Below are positions 1-12,300 of a stretch of 64,000 nt of DNA, piece by piece (the stretch's first letter is position 1; each line of letters opens with the position of its first letter). The stretch is from positions 372,001-436,000 of the forward strand of contig NZ_JAXMIH010000023.1 of assembly GCF_034366625.1 (NCBI RefSeq). Reading direction: 5' to 3'. The notes beneath the pieces were generated by a model that saw only the letters and a program-made list of their open reading frames with translations, had not been told where the DNA came from and searched no databases. The stretch comes from Prosthecobacter sp. (GTDB taxonomy: Bacteria > Verrucomicrobiota > Verrucomicrobiia > Verrucomicrobiales > Verrucomicrobiaceae). Both the position numbers and the translations under genes were made by a program.

Positions 1-380
1 CATCAAAGCTTCGATGTAATAGGGCTTTCCAGCCTCCAGCGTGATCTTGACCGACTTCTGCTCTGAATACTTCGTCCACTCCAGCGATCCGGTCCATACC
101 AGCACGCGGGCGATGAGCGCGGCGTTGGCGGTTGTCTCGTCCGTGCTGAGGAAAAGCTGTGTCTCGTCATCACCGGACACCCAGAAGGTGTACTCACCGC
201 TGACGGGAGGATAAATCCAGCCGCGCATGCGCTGCCCCATGTTGTCCGCCCAATCGACCGGGGCGGTGAAGTTGGTGCGATAGTCGTAACCCGTGGGGGT
301 GTTGGGGTAATTGCCATTGCTGGTCAGATTGACAACGCTGCTGCCACTGATGCCGGTCCAGTACTCGCGCAGAATGGTGC
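1..380 (-). other. PA14 domain in the giant protein (cut by the window edge)
   Basis: Translation gives [20 protein letters not shown] followed by LFLSTD and, near the edge, [15 protein letters not shown]. This is the usual PA14 pattern, a beta-barrel found in secreted glycosidases and adhesins that often binds carbohydrate. The domain continues past position 1. Confidence 0.85.
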
Positions 381-3300
381 CGGTGTTCATCGGGGAGATC
401 AACCGGGCCGCTTCCAAACGCTCGCCGCCGCTGCCGAGGGTGGCGTTGTTGAGCACCCCATCGTTGTTGAAGTCGATCCAGGCATGCAGCCAGGCGTTGG
501 CACCGGAATTGTTCTGTACTGTGAGGGGAAGAGTGGCGCTGGAGCCGGGATCAATGCTGGCAGGCACGACCACACCGTCTTCGTCATCGAGGCCGGTGGT
601 GTCATCTCCCATGGCCGTGGCATTCGTGGTGGCGGCAAATTCAGTGTCCACGGTGGCTCCAATTAGCAGACTTGCGTTCCGCGTGCTGCTGGCGGCGGCC
701 AGGTTTGAATGGTCGCCGAAGTCCGTCGTCGGGGCGGCGATGGCCACGGCGTAGTCTTCAATTTCACCGGCTAGGGGGTTGGTGCCGGTGGGACCAAGGC
801 CGCTGGGCGCGGAAAGGCGGAAGCGCAGGCCGAGATTTGTGCCGGTGACCGTCGTGGCGGGCACTGTGACAGTCAGATTGGTGACGCCGTCGGTTGTGCC
901 GGTGGGGACAATGATGTTCGTGGCCACCTGCTCGCCGCTGTCGGTCAGAACGCCGTTGTTATTGAAGTCGATCCATGCGTTGAGGAAGCCATTGGCACCG
1001 GTTTCATTGGTCATTGTGACCGGGATCGTCACCGTCTGGCCGGCGATCATGGAGGGTACCGCCACACCGTCCTCGTCATCCACGCCCGCAGTGTCGTCAC
1101 CGGTGGCGGTGGCGTTGCGGATGGAGACGAATTCAGGGTCGAGCAACGTACCTATGTGCAGAGCGGGGTTGACCCCTTGTGAAGCGTCGGCAAAGCCGCT
1201 GAAGTCGCCAAAATCCGTCGTCGGCGCGAGGATGGTGACGAGGTGATCCTCCACCTCGCCGTTGCCGCTGCTGCCAGACACGCCCGGGCTGGTGGTGCTG
1301 GTGAAGCGGAAGCGCGCGCCGAGATTCACACCGGTCAGCGATGCGGCGGGGACGGTGAAGTTCAGGTTCTGCGTGACGTTGTTCGTACCCGAGACGATCA
1401 GCACGTTGGTGGCGATCTGCTCGCCCGCATCGGCGATGCTGCCGTTGTTGTTAAAGTCGATCCAGGCGTTCAAGTAGGCATTCGTGCCGGTCACGTTGGT
1501 CACCTGCACCGGGATGGAGGCCGGAGCGCCTGCGGTCATGGCAGGGAAGACCACGCCGTCCTCGTCATCTTGCGCGATGGTGTCATCCCCGCTGGCGGCG
1601 GCGTTGATGGTGGCGGTGTACTCGGTGTCAATCAATGTACCGAGGCGCAGTCCAGATGCCGCCGTGCTGCTGGCGCTGCTGAAGCTGGCAAAGTCGCCGA
1701 AATCCGTCGTCGGGGCGGCGATGTTGATGACATAGTCCTCCACTTCACCCACGCCGCCCGCGCTGGTCGAGCCAGGTGAGAGGTCATTGGAGATACGCAC
1801 GCGCACAGCGAGGTTTGTTCCGGTGACGGCGGTGGGCGGCACCGTGAGATTGATGCTGCGCGAGGCATTGCTGGTGCCGGTGGTGATCGAGCCATTGTTG
1901 GCCACCTGCTCGCCGCTGTCGTTGAAGACGCCGTTGTTATTGAAATCGATCCAGGCGTTCAGATAGGCCGTGGAGCCGGTGTTGTTGGTCACCACCGTGG
2001 TAATCGTCGCCGGCGCGCCGGCGGTCATCGACGGCAGCGTGACGCCGTCCTCGTCATCCACGCCGTTGGTGTCATCGCCGGTGGCGGAGGCATTGCGGGT
2101 GGAGGCGTATTCCGTGTCCACCAACGTGCCGAGGCGCAGGTTGGTGCTGGCGGTGTTGGAGACTTCCGGTGCGCCGCTGAAATCGCCAAAGTCGGTCAGA
2201 GGTGCCAGAATGACGATCGGATGATCTTCCACTTCCCCCTGGCCTGCCTGGCCGGTAGGGCCTGGATTTTGGATGTCTGTGAGCCGGAACCGAGTGCCCA
2301 GGCTGGTGGCGGCGGTGACGGCATTTGTCGGGATGTTGAAATTGAGGTTCAGCGTGTCGTTCGTAGTTCCGTCGGACACGATGACATTGGTGGCGACCTG
2401 TTCGCCCGCGTCGGTGAGCACGCCGTTGTTGTTGAAGTCAATCCAGGCGTTGAGATAGGCTTCTGCGCCCGATGTGTTTGACACCGTCACCGGCAGTGTC
2501 ACCGGCTGGCCGGCGGTGACGGAGGGGAAGGACAATCCATCTTCGTCATCACTGCCGGTGATGTCATCACCATCGGCATTGGCGGTCTTGCTGGGCGAAC
2601 CTTCCGCGTCCACCAGCGCTCCGAGGCGGAGGTTGGTGCTGATCGTGCTGCTGGCATTTGCCAGATCGAGTTCATCGCCGAAATCAGTCGTGGGTATGAC
2701 AATCGTCGCGGTGTGGTCCTCGACTTCACCATTCCCATCCAGGCCATCAACTCCAGGTGTGGTGACGCTGGTCAGACGCACGCGAATGCCCGCCGTTCCA
2801 AGGCTCGCAGCAACAGGCGCGGTGAAATTAATGGCACTGCTGGCATTCGAGGTGCCGGTGACGATGGCGGTGTTCACCGCAACCTGTTCACCAGCATCCG
2901 TGAGCACGCCATTGCGGTTGAAGTCGATCCAGGCGTTCAAGTAAGCGGTGCTGCCGCTGGTGTTGGTGAGATTGACCGTCAGACTGCCTGCGGCCCCCTG
3001 GGCGATACTGGCAGGGATAGTTACACCGTCCTCGTCATCGCTGCCGTTCAAATCGTCCGTTGTGGCATTGGCATTCGTGTCGAGGCCACCTTCCGAATCC
3101 GTCAGGCTGCCGATGCGCAGCGTGTTGTTGGTCTTGCTGCTGGCGCTGGGGAATGTGGCAAGATCGCCGAAGTCTGTGTTGGCCACGATGGTCGTCGTAT
3201 AGTCCTCCACTTCGCCACTTCCATCCTGACCATCCGGTCCGGGACTGCTCGTGCTGGTCAGGCGCACACGCACGCCTGCCGTGCCGACCTTCACAATGGC

Positions 3301-6300
3301 AGGCACAGTGAAGCCAACCGTGCGGTTCGAGTTTGAAGTGCCGGAGGCGACCGTCGTGTTGCTGGCGACCTGCTCGCCTGCGTCGGTGAGCACGCCGTTG
3401 CCGTTGAAGTCGATCCAGGCGTTCAGATAAGCGGTGGAGCCGATGGTGTTGGTGACGTTCACCGTCAGGCTTGTGGCTGTGCCTTGGGTGATGGACGCAG
3501 GCACGGTCACGCCGTCCTCGTCATCGCTGCCGTTGGTGTCGTCACCTGTCGCGGCGGCATTCGTCGCGGCCTGGCCTTCCACATCCACCAAGGCACCGAT
3601 GCGCAACCGGTTGTTTGCGACGCTGGTGGCGGACGAAAAGAGATTAAAGTCAGCGTAGTCCAAGGTCGGCGCGGCGATGGAAACGACATAGTCCTCTACC
3701 TCACCCATGCCGTTTGTACCCGTCGGGCCAGGAGTGGCCGTGCTGGTCAGGCGGAAACGCGCTCCGCGCCCTCCGCCCACCGAGGCACTCGTGGGAACGT
3801 CGAAGGTGACGTTGATCGTGGCTCCAGTCGTTCCATCCGACACGAGCACGTTGGTGGCGATCTGTTCGCCGACGTCGGAAGCACTGCCGTTGTTGTTGTA
3901 GTCGATCCACGCATTCAGATAGGCGGCGGCTCCGGTGTTGTTGGTCACATTGACCGGAACTGTGATCAGGCCACCTGCGACGATCGATGCGGGCATCGTC
4001 ACGCCGTCTTCATCATCGACCCCGGTGGTATCGTCGCCAGTGGCGGCGCTGTTCGTGGTTTGGGCGCCTTCCAAATCGGTGAGCGCGCCTATTTTAAGCG
4101 CGGAGTTGGCGGTGCTGCTGACGGAGGCAAAACCGCTGAAGTCACCGAAGTCCTGCGTGGGTGCCAGGAAGGCAACCACATAATCTTCCGTCTCGCCCTT
4201 GGCGCCGCTGCTCACCGGTGTGGTGGCGGCATTGTCAGTGAAACGGAAGCGCACGCCGCGCTGCGGGCCGACACTGGCATTCATGGGGACGGCAAAGTTG
4301 ATGTTGACGGTCTGCAAGGACGCGCTGGCGGGGACGGCGGCGTTGTAGATGCGCTCGCCACCGCTGGCGACATCGGTGTTGTTGAACGTGCCGTCATTAT
4401 TGAGGTCGATCCACGCCTGAAGGTAACGGTTTGCCGTGTTAAGATTGAACACGCTGACCGGAATGACCACGTTCGTTCCATGTGTCATGCTGGCGGGCAT
4501 GATCACGCCGTCCTCGTCATTGCCATCGGCGGTCGCGTCGGCGTCGGGAGTGACGCTTTCCTCCTCATCCACGATCTCACCGAGACGGATGTTGGTGGTC
4601 AGGATGGTGCTGGCCGTGGTGGTGGCGGCACCGCTGCCATTCCAGTCGCCGAAGTCGAGCGGGATGGGGATGACATCGAGGAAGTTGTTGTTCGGATAAC
4701 TGATGAGCATCGTGACATTCACCGGGATGCGGTTGTCATTGGCACCGCCGGTGTCCGCGACGTTCACAAAAGTCGGGAGATTGTCCTGCACGATGACATA
4801 ATCACCCGCACCGAGGTTGAGGAACTCGTAGTAGCCCGTTTCGTCGGTGGTGGTGAAGGCTTGAACGCTGCCATCCGCAGGATCACCGTCGGCATCTGGA
4901 TCGCTGTAGAGAGTGATGGTCACGTTTTCCAAGGCGGTGTCGCCGCCGCCGAAGCCGACGGTGCCGATGTCCTCGTAAACCGAGCCGGAAATCGTGGCGG
5001 CGAGCAGTTGGAGGCTGGCGGAACTGCTGGAGGAAGGCACGGGATCGCCATTGGCATCAAACGCGTTGGTGACTGCCACGGTGTTGCTGGCCGGGTTGGC
5101 ATTGCCCTTGGCACGAAGAGTGACGGTGACTGTGAAGGTTTCGCCGACGGCGAGGCTGCCAACATCGGTGACGTCATTCCAAACAAGGCTGCCAGCACCG
5201 AAGGCGTCGGGCGTGATGGTGGCAAAAACGTAATCGAAATTGGCATCGCTGAAGGTGTCTTCCAGCGGCAGGGTCGTGAGCGTCGTGGTGCCGGTGTTTT
5301 GCAGCGTGAGGTTGAACACGACGTCGTCACCCTTGCTCGCCGGGCCGGGGTTGGGGCTGACGAGCGTCTTGGTCACCGTCACGGCCGGGCGTGTCACGAT
5401 GACGGGGACGCTGGAGGACGCGGTAGGGCCGCCGCTGGTGGTGACGTTCACCGTATTGAGGGCGGGATTCGCAGCGGCAAGGCCGGTGAAGTTCACGATC
5501 AAGTCCACGCTCTGTCCTGAGTTCAGCGGTCCCACATTGGTCCAGGTCAGGCTGCCACTGGCCACGGTGGTGGGAGTCGCGGAAGCGGAGACATAGCTCA
5601 GGCTGGCGGCGGGGAAAGTGTCCACCACTTGAACGGTGTTGAGCGTTGTGTTGCCCGTGTTCGTCACACGGATGCGATACTGGGCTGCCTCACCCACGAT
5701 GATCTGGCCGTCGGCGGGCGAGAGCAGCGTTTGGATCACCGAAACATCAGGCATGATGGCGGGAACGGTGGCGGTTGCGTTGCTCGTGTCGGTTGAATCT
5801 GTGGGGTCCACATAAGACACGGTCAAAACAGCACCTGCCGGAACATAAAGAGTTCCATTGTTACTGCTGCCTGCCACCGTGGAACTGGCGGGGATGCTGT
5901 AAACGAAGACGCCGGTGTCGATGCCCGTCTCGGTCAGCGTGACCTGCTCGCTGTCACCGCTGCTGCTGGTGATGGTGGCGAGGAGAGTCTCGGCGACAGT
6001 AATGTTGATGTTCTGGTCGATGTCCGTCACACGCACCGCGACCTGTTCGTTGAGAGCAAAGGTCGTCGTTTCGGTGCCATTCGAACCCGTGGTGAAGACC
6101 GCGAAGCCTAGCGTTCCGAGATCGAGCGAACTCAGTGTGACGATGGCCGATTTCGACGAGGTGATGGTGTTTTCATAGCCTTCCTTGGCGGTGGCGGAGA
6201 TGGTGACGGGGCCTTCGAGGCTGCCAGCAGTCCAGACGTATTGATAGGTCTTCGTCGCCGCAGTGGTTTCGACCACATTGGCCACGGTCAGCGTGGCGGA

Positions 6301-9300
6301 AACGTCGCTGGCACTGCCAGGCGCGTCGATGGTGAAAGGAACGGTCGTGATGTCATAGGCACCGAAGGGATCGCCGACGGTGACGCGCACATACACTTTC
6401 TCGCCGAGATTTGGCGCGGTGGTGGCAGTGCCACCGGGATACGGGGCGTCATAAACAGCGATGGAGTCAGTGTGGATGACGGTGTTTGTCGGCAGGCTGA
6501 CTTTGGAAGGATAAGTACTGCTGTCGTAGAGCACGGAGAAGTCAGCCTCGCCCGCGTTTGCGATGGTGAGGCTGAGAGACTGGCCGGAGACGAGATTCAC
6601 GGCACTGGCGAGCACGGTGTTCCAGTCGAGACGGTAGATCGAAGTGCCGGTGGTGGCCGGTTTGATCGAAACCGCCCCCAGTGCCCAGGAATCAGGCGAG
6701 GTCGTCCAGGACATCGACACCGAGGAGGCCCCGGCCTTGGTGCTCGCAGCTCCAGTGATGCCGGAGTCGCTATCGGCTTGGGTCAGTTTCATGCGCTGCG
6801 TCTGTCCACTGCCGGGCGCTGTGATCGTATCAGCATCATCCAGCGCCAGAACATCAAACACCAACTCTCCTGATGCGGAGACGAGTGTGAGCGAAGGGGC
6901 GGGTGCTGAGTCGCCCTGATCCGACTGGGCGGAAGCAAAGGTGCCCAGGGGTGTGCTTTGATGCACACCGCTGAACGTGGAGGCCACGGTCACCACCGCG
7001 TCGTCACAGGCCTGATTGAGCGTGACCACGACATTGGCTGTTCCGCTGGGAGGATTGACGAGCCGCCAGATTTCCATGCGGGCCTCGCCTTCCGCAGATT
7101 GTTGAGATCCAACTTTCACCAGGGACTGGCCGGAGTAGGTGACACTGTTCACCAAGGTGCTTTGGATGTCCGACTCAATGGCGACACCGACGAGCAGCAG
7201 CCGGTTGCTTCCCGTTCCGGTGGTGTGAGCCCAGGTGTGAGAGGAAAAAGTCGGGCTTGTGCCAGTTCCGGTGCCTGCGCGCTTCTGTGATGTCGAAGTG
7301 GCGTCCAGGGTCACCGGCTGCCCTCCGCTGCCGCTCACCAGCGTCGCGTTGGGGCTGTCCAATGAGGCTATGGTGACGCCGCCATTTTTGAGCGTGGCGG
7401 TGATGGCCGGGGTGGCCGGGAGCACCGCAGGCGGAAACTCCGCGTAGGCGGTGACGCCCAGATTGCCACCGGCCGGCATGCTGAAGTTTTCGGCAAACGC
7501 GGGTGTCTGTGTCCAGGTGGCGCCACTGCCCGCGGCATCGGCCGCAGGCTTGATCGACACGGCGGCCATCACCGCGTCCTCGTAGTCGAGAATGTCATAG
7601 CGCAGGGACACGGATGCGGCGCCAGGCTTGGTGCTGGAAGCGCCGCTCACATAATTGAAGCCGCTGTTGTTCCAGAGCTGCGTCTGCCCGGATGCGGAGG
7701 AAACGCCTTGGTTGACGGATGAATACTCGTCCACGGCGACGCTGGAATAAACAAGTTCGTCCGTGGCCGAGGCGAAGGTGCCGGAGACGAAGTAATCACT
7801 ACCGTTGGCGGCATAATTGGAAGACGAGCCCAACGGCGTGGTTTGATGGACGCCGGTGAAGGTGGTCGCAGAGGCGATGACGGATGACGCCGTGGAACCG
7901 ATGGACACAACCACATTGGCAGCGCTCGAGGACGGATTGATCAGGCGGTAGATGTAAGTGCGGACTGCGGCACCGCTGTAAGCGGCAGCCACCTGGGTCA
8001 TGGCGGTGCCACCAAAGGTCACACCCGTCACGGTACCGGGAGCAGGGTCGGCATCGTTCGCGGTGGTGTTGCCCACGGAAATGGCCACCAGCAGCAGGCG
8101 GTTGTCACCACTGCCCGGCGTGTGGGAGAAACTGAGCGTGCCTCCGGAGGCGACGGATCCGCTGGAACCCGAGGTGGTCGCGGCGGCGACAATGGCGGAA
8201 ACGCCTCCTGGGGCCAAAGTGGCTGTTTCCGACGTGGTGCTGTCACCCGTGACCACAGGATCAATGCGGTCGAGATCGCCGGTCATGTCGCCGTTGGCAC
8301 CATCGGCGTCGAGGTAGAGTTGCTTGAACAGGCTCGGTGAGACGATCGTGGTGGTGTCCATGCCCGTCTCCCCGGTCACTCCGTTCGTGTAAGTTCCCGT
8401 GACGACGACGCCAACCTGAACGTTGAGTGTGCCGTCGGCTGTTCCCAGGCCGGCGGTCGTGGAAGTTGGCAGCGGCGTTGTGTTGCGGAAGATGCCGGTG
8501 TTCGGGCCGGTTTCAGTCAGCGTGATCGTCTCCACGTCCCCTGTGTTCGTGTTGGTAATATGGGCTGTGATAGTCTCGACCGCCGCCGTGGCGGTGTTGG
8601 CATCGTTGTCGTTGACAGTGGCGTGGATGCCGTCACCGGGCTGGTAGGAAACGGAGGTGCCGACATTGTTGGTGAAGTCGAGGGTGCAGACAGAGGAGGA
8701 GCCTCCTCCAGGAATCACTTCGACGACATCGGTCGCGGCCAGGCCAGGATAACCAGCAGCACTGACGCTGTTGCTGATGGTGCCCGACGCTGTGATTGTG
8801 GCGCGGAATTTGATGACGGTGCTTTCCTTCGGATTGAGGATCGGAATCACCAGGCCGCTTTCATCCAGCGGGAACGGTGTGGTTCCACTCTCTGTGACGG
8901 CCATGCCATCGCGGATCGTGGAATACCGCACGTACGTCAGCTTGGCGTTTGGCAGCGTGTCCACGATGCTGATCGCCGTGAGGGCGAAGAGGGTTTTGTT
9001 CTCGAGCGTGACCGTGTATTCGAGAACGTCGCCGATGCTGTATCCGGCCGGTGCGGTGTCCAGCACGATGTTCGACACCTTGGAGAGGAGAGGCGCAGGA
9101 TAGTTTGGCAGAGTGTTGCCAAGATCGAGGAAGGGGCGTGCCGGACCCGCGACAGCGGGATCCTGACCCCAGGCACCAATGATCTGCGTGCCGTCCAGCG
9201 TGTACAAGCGGGTGCCGGACTGGTCTTTGTCCGATTCATAGATGCGATTGACGGACAGCAGGCTGGCGTTCAACGCGAGGTCATATTTTTGGCCTGAGGG

Positions 9301-12300
9301 ATCGGTCAAAGGGCCATTGCGGTCACCATTGTAGTCCACATAGATGGTGGTGGACTTGGTGGGCGTGACCCAGATCGGACTGCCATTCTGACTGCCGTCA
9401 TCGCTGCCAGCTCCCCAGCCGACGACGACCTCGGTGCTCAAGAAATCCTTGGGCACCAGAGCATAAGCCCAGTCATGCACATTGTTTTGGTTGGCCTCCG
9501 CGCCCACGGTGCCGAGACCCCAGAAGGGTTTGCTGCCGACGCTGGTGAAACGTGCTCCGGAGTTCTGCGGCATGAGGTAACGGTAGGTGCTCTTTGCAGG
9601 AATCGAGAAGGAGCCGGAACCCGTCTGGGTCGCATAGTTGACCGTGATGGCAGCCGTGTCCGGATTGTAGAGGAAAACGTGCGTGTCATCTCCGTCAGCG
9701 GCGGTGCCGACAGGCGCATAGTACTCGCTCGACCATTTCTCGCGTGGCGGCACGTTGGCGCCACGGGTTTCGAAGTTGGCATTGATGTCACCAAAGAACT
9801 CGATGACCTGCGCGGGCTTGGAAGTGGTGATGGCGGCCCCTTTCTTGATGCCGGAGTTGATCAGATAGGATTCGCCTTTGTTGAGGGTCACGGTGGTTTC
9901 CACGGTGCCGTTGGCGTCCTTGTCGATTTGCACCGTGGTGCCATTCTCCGCCGCCATGATGTACGCAGCGCAGTGCTCGAACATGGAACTGCTCAGTGGC
10001 GACGGATAGATGATGTCTTCACCCACGGGAAGCACGAAGGTTTTGCCCCAGTCATTCAAAGCACGCACTTCGACCGAGTTGGCGAGAAGTGGCCCGGGAT
10101 CCGTGAACCAGGCGGCCCGGGTCATCACAATGCCATAAGTCGAGCCAAGGCGGTCACGTCCGTCATACAGAATGGCGGATGCATTACGCGGCAACGGCAC
10201 GTTGTTGCGCATGGTGATGACGGAACCGGCAGTGAACGAGGCCGGATCGTTCGCATAGCCTGGAGGTTTGCCGTTGGCGTTATTGCCGTCTCCCCAGATC
10301 AAGGTGCCCGGCTGCACTGGGTTTTTGAGATCCATCTCATAACCATCCTCCCAGTGGTCGAACACGATCTTGGTGGCTGCAATGGGCACGGTGACAGTGA
10401 TGACGGAGTCCGCGATCGCATTCACCTTGGGAGCCAGCACGAGGTAGTCTTCCCGGATCTGGGCTTCCGGCTGTGGCACAAACCATTCCTGAACGATCGG
10501 CAGTCCCAGATTGCCGGTGGCCGGCGGGCTGGCGATGGTGACGGCGTAGTCTTCGGTTTCACCATTCGCACCACTGCTGGTGGGTGTGGTGGCCGCGTTG
10601 TCGGTGAAACGGAAACGCGCACCGCGCTGCGTGCCAGCACTTGCACCCGCAGGCACGGTGAGAATGACGTTGAGCGTCTGCGAGGATGCGCTGGCAGGAA
10701 CCGCCGCATTGTAAATGCGCTCGCCACCGCTGGCGACATCCGTGTTGTTGAACGTGCCGTCATTGTTGAAGTCGATCCATCCCTGGAGGTAGCGGCCAGC
10801 CGCGTTGTTGTTGAACACGTTCACCAGGATGGTCACGTTGGCTCCCTGCGTGAGGTAGGCAGGAATGGCCACGCCGTCCTCGTCATCCGTGCCAGCGAGG
10901 TCGTCCGTGGTTGCGGCAGCGTTCGTGGTGGTGGCCGCCTCGGCATCGACCGTGGCACCGAGACGAATGTTGGTGTTGCGAATCGTGCTGGCTGAGGCCG
11001 TGGCGGCACCGGAGCCGTTCCAGTCACCGAACTCAATGTTCACCGGTGCGATCGTATAGCTGCGTGTGCCGGTGCATCCATAGTTGTCCGTGGCACGAAC
11101 CGTGAACGTGGCTGCTGTTCCGTTGACAGGCGTGCCGGTGATCGCACCGGTACTGGTGTTCAAGCTCAGTCCAGCAGGCAGCGCACCGCTTGTTACCGCG
11201 AAAGTGTAAGGCATGGTGCCAGTGCCGCCGCTCAAGGTCTGGTTGTAAGCAAAGCCCGCCACGCCATCAGGCAGTGTCGCGGGATTCACCGTGATGGTCG
11301 GGCAGGCGGGGGTGATGGTGTATTCCCGCGTGCCCTGGCAGCCATTCGCGTCCACGGCGCGGATGGTGAACGTGGCGCTCGTGGTGCTGTTCGGCGTGCC
11401 ACTGATCACGCCCGTGCTGGGGTTCAAGGTGGCCCAGGAAGGTAATGCACCGCTGGTCACCGCGAAGGTATAAGGCGCGGCACCGCCGCTGCCGCTCATT
11501 GTCTGTGGGTAGCTGGTGCCAACCACCGCACTCGCTGCGGAGGCTGGATTCACCGTGATGACAGGGCAGACTTGCACGACGTAGGACCGGCTGAACTGAC
11601 AGCCGTAGGTGTCGGTGGCCCGAATCGTGACGCTGACACCTGCGCCGTTGCTGGTGGTGGGAGTGCCGCTGAGCACGCCGCCAGTGCTCAAGGACAAGCC
11701 CGTCGGCAGCGTGCCTGAAGTCACTGTATAAGTGTAGGGGGCTGTGCCACCAGAAGCCGTGAGTGTCTGGCTGTAGGCGCTGCCCATGTAGGCATCTGGA
11801 ACCGTGGTGGGTGTCAGACTGATCGTGGGACAGACCGGGGTGACGGTATAAGCACGCGAACCGGTGCAGCCATTCGCCCCCGTCGCAGTGACGGTGAAAG
11901 ATGCCGCCGCGCTGCTGGTAGGAGTGCCGGAAAGAACACCGGTGTTCTCATCAAGACTCAGCCCTGCCGGCAAAGCGCCGGAGGTCACGTCATAGGTGAA
12001 TGTGGTGGTGGAGCCGGAGGCGGTGAGCGACTGCGAATACGCCGTGCCTACGCCCGGGACCGCCGGAGTCGTGGGACTGATCGTGACGGTGGGGCAGGCC
12101 AGTGTCATGACATAGTCCTCGACCTCACCACTGCCATCTGCACCATCGGGGCCTGGGGTGCTGGTGGAGGTTAAACGCACGCGCACCCCCGCCACACCTG
12201 GAGTGGCTGTGGCTGGCACCGTAAAGTTCACGGTGCGGTTCGAGTTCGAGGTTCCTGAGGCCACCGTGGTATTCGTGGCGATCTGCTCGCCACTGTCCGT

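Noticed and set aside
3484-5520. 678-residue plus-strand ORF
   Set aside because: It lies antisense within the GEVED array. Its sequence is Gly/Val/Arg/Asp-rich and repeats with the array period, as expected of a shadow frame in repeated GC-rich DNA.
9475-10995. 506-residue plus-strand ORF
   Set aside because: Antisense to the IgGFc-binding-like and GEVED module 4 region of the giant gene. No homology-like motif and repeat-driven composition.
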